Shown here: positions 19,968-21,708 of the stretch, in pieces
Layout: every line of letters starts with the position of its first letter
Position numbering within the stretch: position 1 is the stretch's first letter
DNA from: Bacteroidales bacterium
GTDB lineage: Bacteria > Bacteroidota > Bacteroidia > Bacteroidales > Tenuifilaceae
Length of the DNA stretch: 21,708 bases
NCBI GenBank assembly: GCA_008933525.1
Contig: WBUV01000005.1
Span: forward strand, 1 to 21,708
Direction: 5' to 3'
The notes under the pieces: generated by a model
The model's database searches: none
What the model was told of the DNA's origin: nothing
The model's input: the letters and a program-made list of their open reading frames with translations, nothing else
Position numbers and translations under genes: made by a program

Positions 19968-21500
19968 ATGCTTTTCACTCGTTTAATAAAACAGCATTCA
20001 ATACTTACAACCCTTTACAAAGAGTCTATCTCATATTTAAGCCCAACAAATTTAAACGGTTGGTGGAACTTTGGGTCGCTTGCTCTTCTTTGTCTAGTTG
20101 TTCAAGTTGCAACAGGAATTTTTTTGACTATGCATTATATTCCTCACGAGTCAATGGCTTTTGGGAGCGTTGAACATATTATGCGTGATGTTAATAGCGG
20201 ATGGTTGATTCGTTATGTTCATGCAAACGGAGCATCTTTTTTTTTTATGGTAGTTTATTTTCACTTGTTTAGAGGGCTTTATTTTGGCTCTTATACCTAT
20301 CCTCGTCAGGAGGTTTGGAACATTGGTGTTGTTATTTTGTTAATTATGATTTTAACAGCCTTTTTGGGTTACGTATTACCTTGGGGTCAAATGTCTTTTT
20401 GGGCTGCGACTGTAATCACTAGTTTGGTTTCAACTGTTCCTGTTGTTGGTGTTGATATTGTCTATTGGTTATGGGGTGGTTTTAGTGTTTCGACAGTAAC
20501 TCTTAATCGTTTTTTAAGTCTTCACTATTTATTACCTTTTGTTTTAATTTTTTTAGTCTTATTGCATCTAGTCTTTTTACATGAAGCGGGATCTGGGAAC
20601 CCTTTGGGTATTGATAATAAGTTTTTTGGAAACCAATATGTTGATGCACAAAGATTCCACCCGTTTTACACAATTAAAGATTTGCATGGAGTTCTTTTGT
20701 ATTCTATATTCTTTTTATTTTTTGTTTGCTTTGCTCCTAATTTTTTTGGCCATCCAGACAATTATATACCAGCAAATCCGGACCAGACCCCCGCACATAT
20801 AGTTCCAGAGTGGTATTTTTTACCTTTTTATGCTATATTGCGTTCTGTTCCTAATAAGCTATTAGGTGTTATTTTACTACTTTTAGCTATTATTGTTTTA
20901 TTGGTTTTTCCAATTTTGGTTAATAAAACTATTAATGTTCGGTCTAACACCTTTAAACCACTATCACAGTTTGTTTTTTGGTTGTTTGTAGTAAACTGCC
21001 TAGTGTTGGGCTGGGTTGGCGGAAAGTCAATTGAGTATCCATACACTGAAATTGGCTTTTTATCTACGGTTTTTTATTTTGGATATTTTATTATTATTTT
21101 ACCGTTTTTACATGTTTTGGAAACTTATGGTTTGGGTCTTTATCTACCAAAAAGTCCTAAAAATTCATTATTTGTAAGACGTTATGTTCGTAGTTCTGGC
21201 TCCCTTTTAACCGCCTTAGGCTTAAAAAGGAGCCAAGCCTATGCAGTTCATATGAGCTTTTTTAGGATTTACTATTGGTATATTCGATTTTGGCCTAGTA
21301 CTTTTGGTCGTGTTTTTATGATTTTACTTGTAGAAGCAATTGGTTTTTGTTTAACTGGTTACGCAATAAAACGGCGTATGCATCGAAGTCAAACTTTTGA
21401 GTTTTGCATGTATTCCATAATCAAAAAGCACACCCTTCTTCTACCTAAGTGGCTTGCTAAGCTTATTTGGAAAGTTTATTTTTTTTTTCCAATTCCTTAA
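19968..21500 (+). CDS. cob: Cytochrome b with C-terminal extension
   Basis: Cytochrome b carries both hemes and the two quinone sites of complex III. The heme ligands are His85/His99 and His186/His200, each pair 14 apart as in the family; [12 protein letters not shown] (134-145) and [14 protein letters not shown] (280-293) are the Qo-site signatures. I start at the ATG at 19968. The frame is open further upstream, but only to a TTG at 19884 inside the tRNA-like element, and homologues begin close to the chosen ATG. The normal protein ends at about residue 385; here about 120 more residues follow, basic and aromatic, with a probable membrane span at about 449-465 and no family I recognise. It ends with TAA. 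Confidence 0.96.
   Translation: MLFTRLIKQHSILTTLYKESISYLSPTNLNGWWNFGSLALLCLVVQVATGIFLTMHYIPHESMAFGSVEHIMRDVNSGWLIRYVHANGASFFFMVVYFHLFRGLYFGSYTYPRQEVWNIGVVILLIMILTAFLGYVLPWGQMSFWAATVITSLVSTVPVVGVDIVYWLWGGFSVSTVTLNRFLSLHYLLPFVLIFLVLLHLVFLHEAGSGNPLGIDNKFFGNQYVDAQRFHPFYTIKDLHGVLLYSIFFLFFVCFAPNFFGHPDNYIPANPDQTPAHIVPEWYFLPFYAILRSVPNKLLGVILLLLAIIVLLVFPILVNKTINVRSNTFKPLSQFVFWLFVVNCLVLGWVGGKSIEYPYTEIGFLSTVFYFGYFIIILPFLHVLETYGLGLYLPKSPKNSLFVRRYVRSSGSLLTALGLKRSQAYAVHMSFFRIYYWYIRFWPSTFGRVFMILLVEAIGFCLTGYAIKRRMHRSQTFEFCMYSIIKKHTLLLPKWLAKLIWKVYFFFPIP
21198..21234. repeat. Interrupted inverted repeat in the cob extension
   Basis: Arms pair as GGCTCC/GGAGCC, one C/A mismatch, TTTTAA/TTAAAA, a CC bulge, then GCC/GGC around TTA. 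It lies only in the non-conserved cob extension, not in the core gene, and resembles an imperfect version of the other hairpins. Confidence 0.6.
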
Positions 21501-21508
21501 CGAGTCCT

Positions 21509-21542
21509 TAACGCAAGTAAGAGAATTCTCTTACTTGCGTTA
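21509..21542. repeat. Perfect 34-bp palindrome between cob and trnM
   Basis: A perfect palindrome with two 17-base arms and no spacer, centred on GAATTC at 21523-21528. It starts 8 bases after the cob stop and ends one base before trnM. As RNA it would fold with a small central loop and could mark the cob 3' end. Confidence 0.95.
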
Positions 21543-21543
21543 T

Positions 21544-21615
21544 TATGCTGTGTTGTAATTGGTAACATTTCAGGCTCATACTCTGACGTTGGTAGTTCAA
21601 ACCTACCCAGCTGGA
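21544..21615 (+). tRNA. trnM: tRNA-Met (CAT), with mispaired acceptor positions 1-3
   Basis: The anticodon arm TCAGG-CTCATAC-TCTGA gives CAT (21577-21579), and the T-arm GGTAG-TTCAAAC-CTACC is perfect. Acceptor TATGCTG (21544-21550) faces CAGCTGG (21608-21614): positions 4-7 pair (GCTG/CAGC), position 1 is T.G, and positions 2 and 3 are A/G and T/T. The D-arm is GTTG/TAAC with loop TAATTGG; this leaves one base rather than two before it and three rather than one after it, a small oddity. CAT also serves lysidine-modified tRNA-Ile; initiator versus elongator status is not decided. Confidence 0.88.
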
Positions 21616-21675
21616 CTCTAATTAGTAAATTATACGGACCGTTCTACAGTTTAAGGTGTCTTTGGCGTTATAGTG

Positions 21676-21706
<31 letters not shown>

Positions 21707-21708
21707 TT

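Noticed and set aside
20581..20802. A 73-codon + strand frame inside cob
   Set aside because: It is out of phase with the conserved cob sequence and overlaps the Qo-site region, so it is a shadow.

Overview
This window is a piece of a protist mitochondrial genome. All recognisable genes lie on the + strand, the DNA is AT-rich, the proteins are mitochondrial respiratory-chain and ATP-synthase subunits, and the tRNAs are short (72 nt). Carrying nad7, an nad11 part and an atp4-like gene excludes animals and typical fungi and points to a gene-rich protist. In three of four clear tRNAs, base-pair faults are confined to the first three acceptor positions. This is the pattern associated with 5' tRNA editing in amoebozoans such as Acanthamoeba, in the heterolobosean Naegleria and in chytrids, but it does not fix the lineage. 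The standard code is sufficient: tryptophan is read from TGG, no gene needs TGA as sense, and no gene ends in TGA.

Layout. Positions 1-10017 are one giant open reading frame of at least 3318 codons, still open at the left edge, with no family I recognise. A second unrecognised frame (to 10946) overlaps its end in another phase at a run of ten A; it has no early ATG and may be joined to the giant frame by frameshifting or by a homopolymer error. Next come a probable atp4 (11090-11470), nad3, atp6, trnE, the C-terminal part of nad11 without its iron-sulfur domain, a 38-codon basic/hydrophobic small frame, nad6, nad1 with a ~175-residue N-terminal extension, cox3, trnR(TCT), nad7, trnQ(TTG), a degenerate tRNA-like element, cob with a ~120-residue C-terminal extension, trnM(CAT) and a T29 tract at the right edge.

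How it fits together. nad1, nad3, nad6, nad7 and nad11 encode parts of complex I, cob of complex III, cox3 of complex IV, and atp6 and atp4 of complex V. Genes on one strand with short spacers suggest long co-transcripts cut at tRNAs. Perfect inverted repeats with different sequences sit beside the tRNAs (atp6/trnE, cox3/trnR, trnQ/tRNA-like, cob/trnM), and further perfect inverted repeats lie inside the giant reading frame. No spacer exceeds 300 bases. I found no rRNA, intron, homing endonuclease, CRISPR array or insertion sequence.
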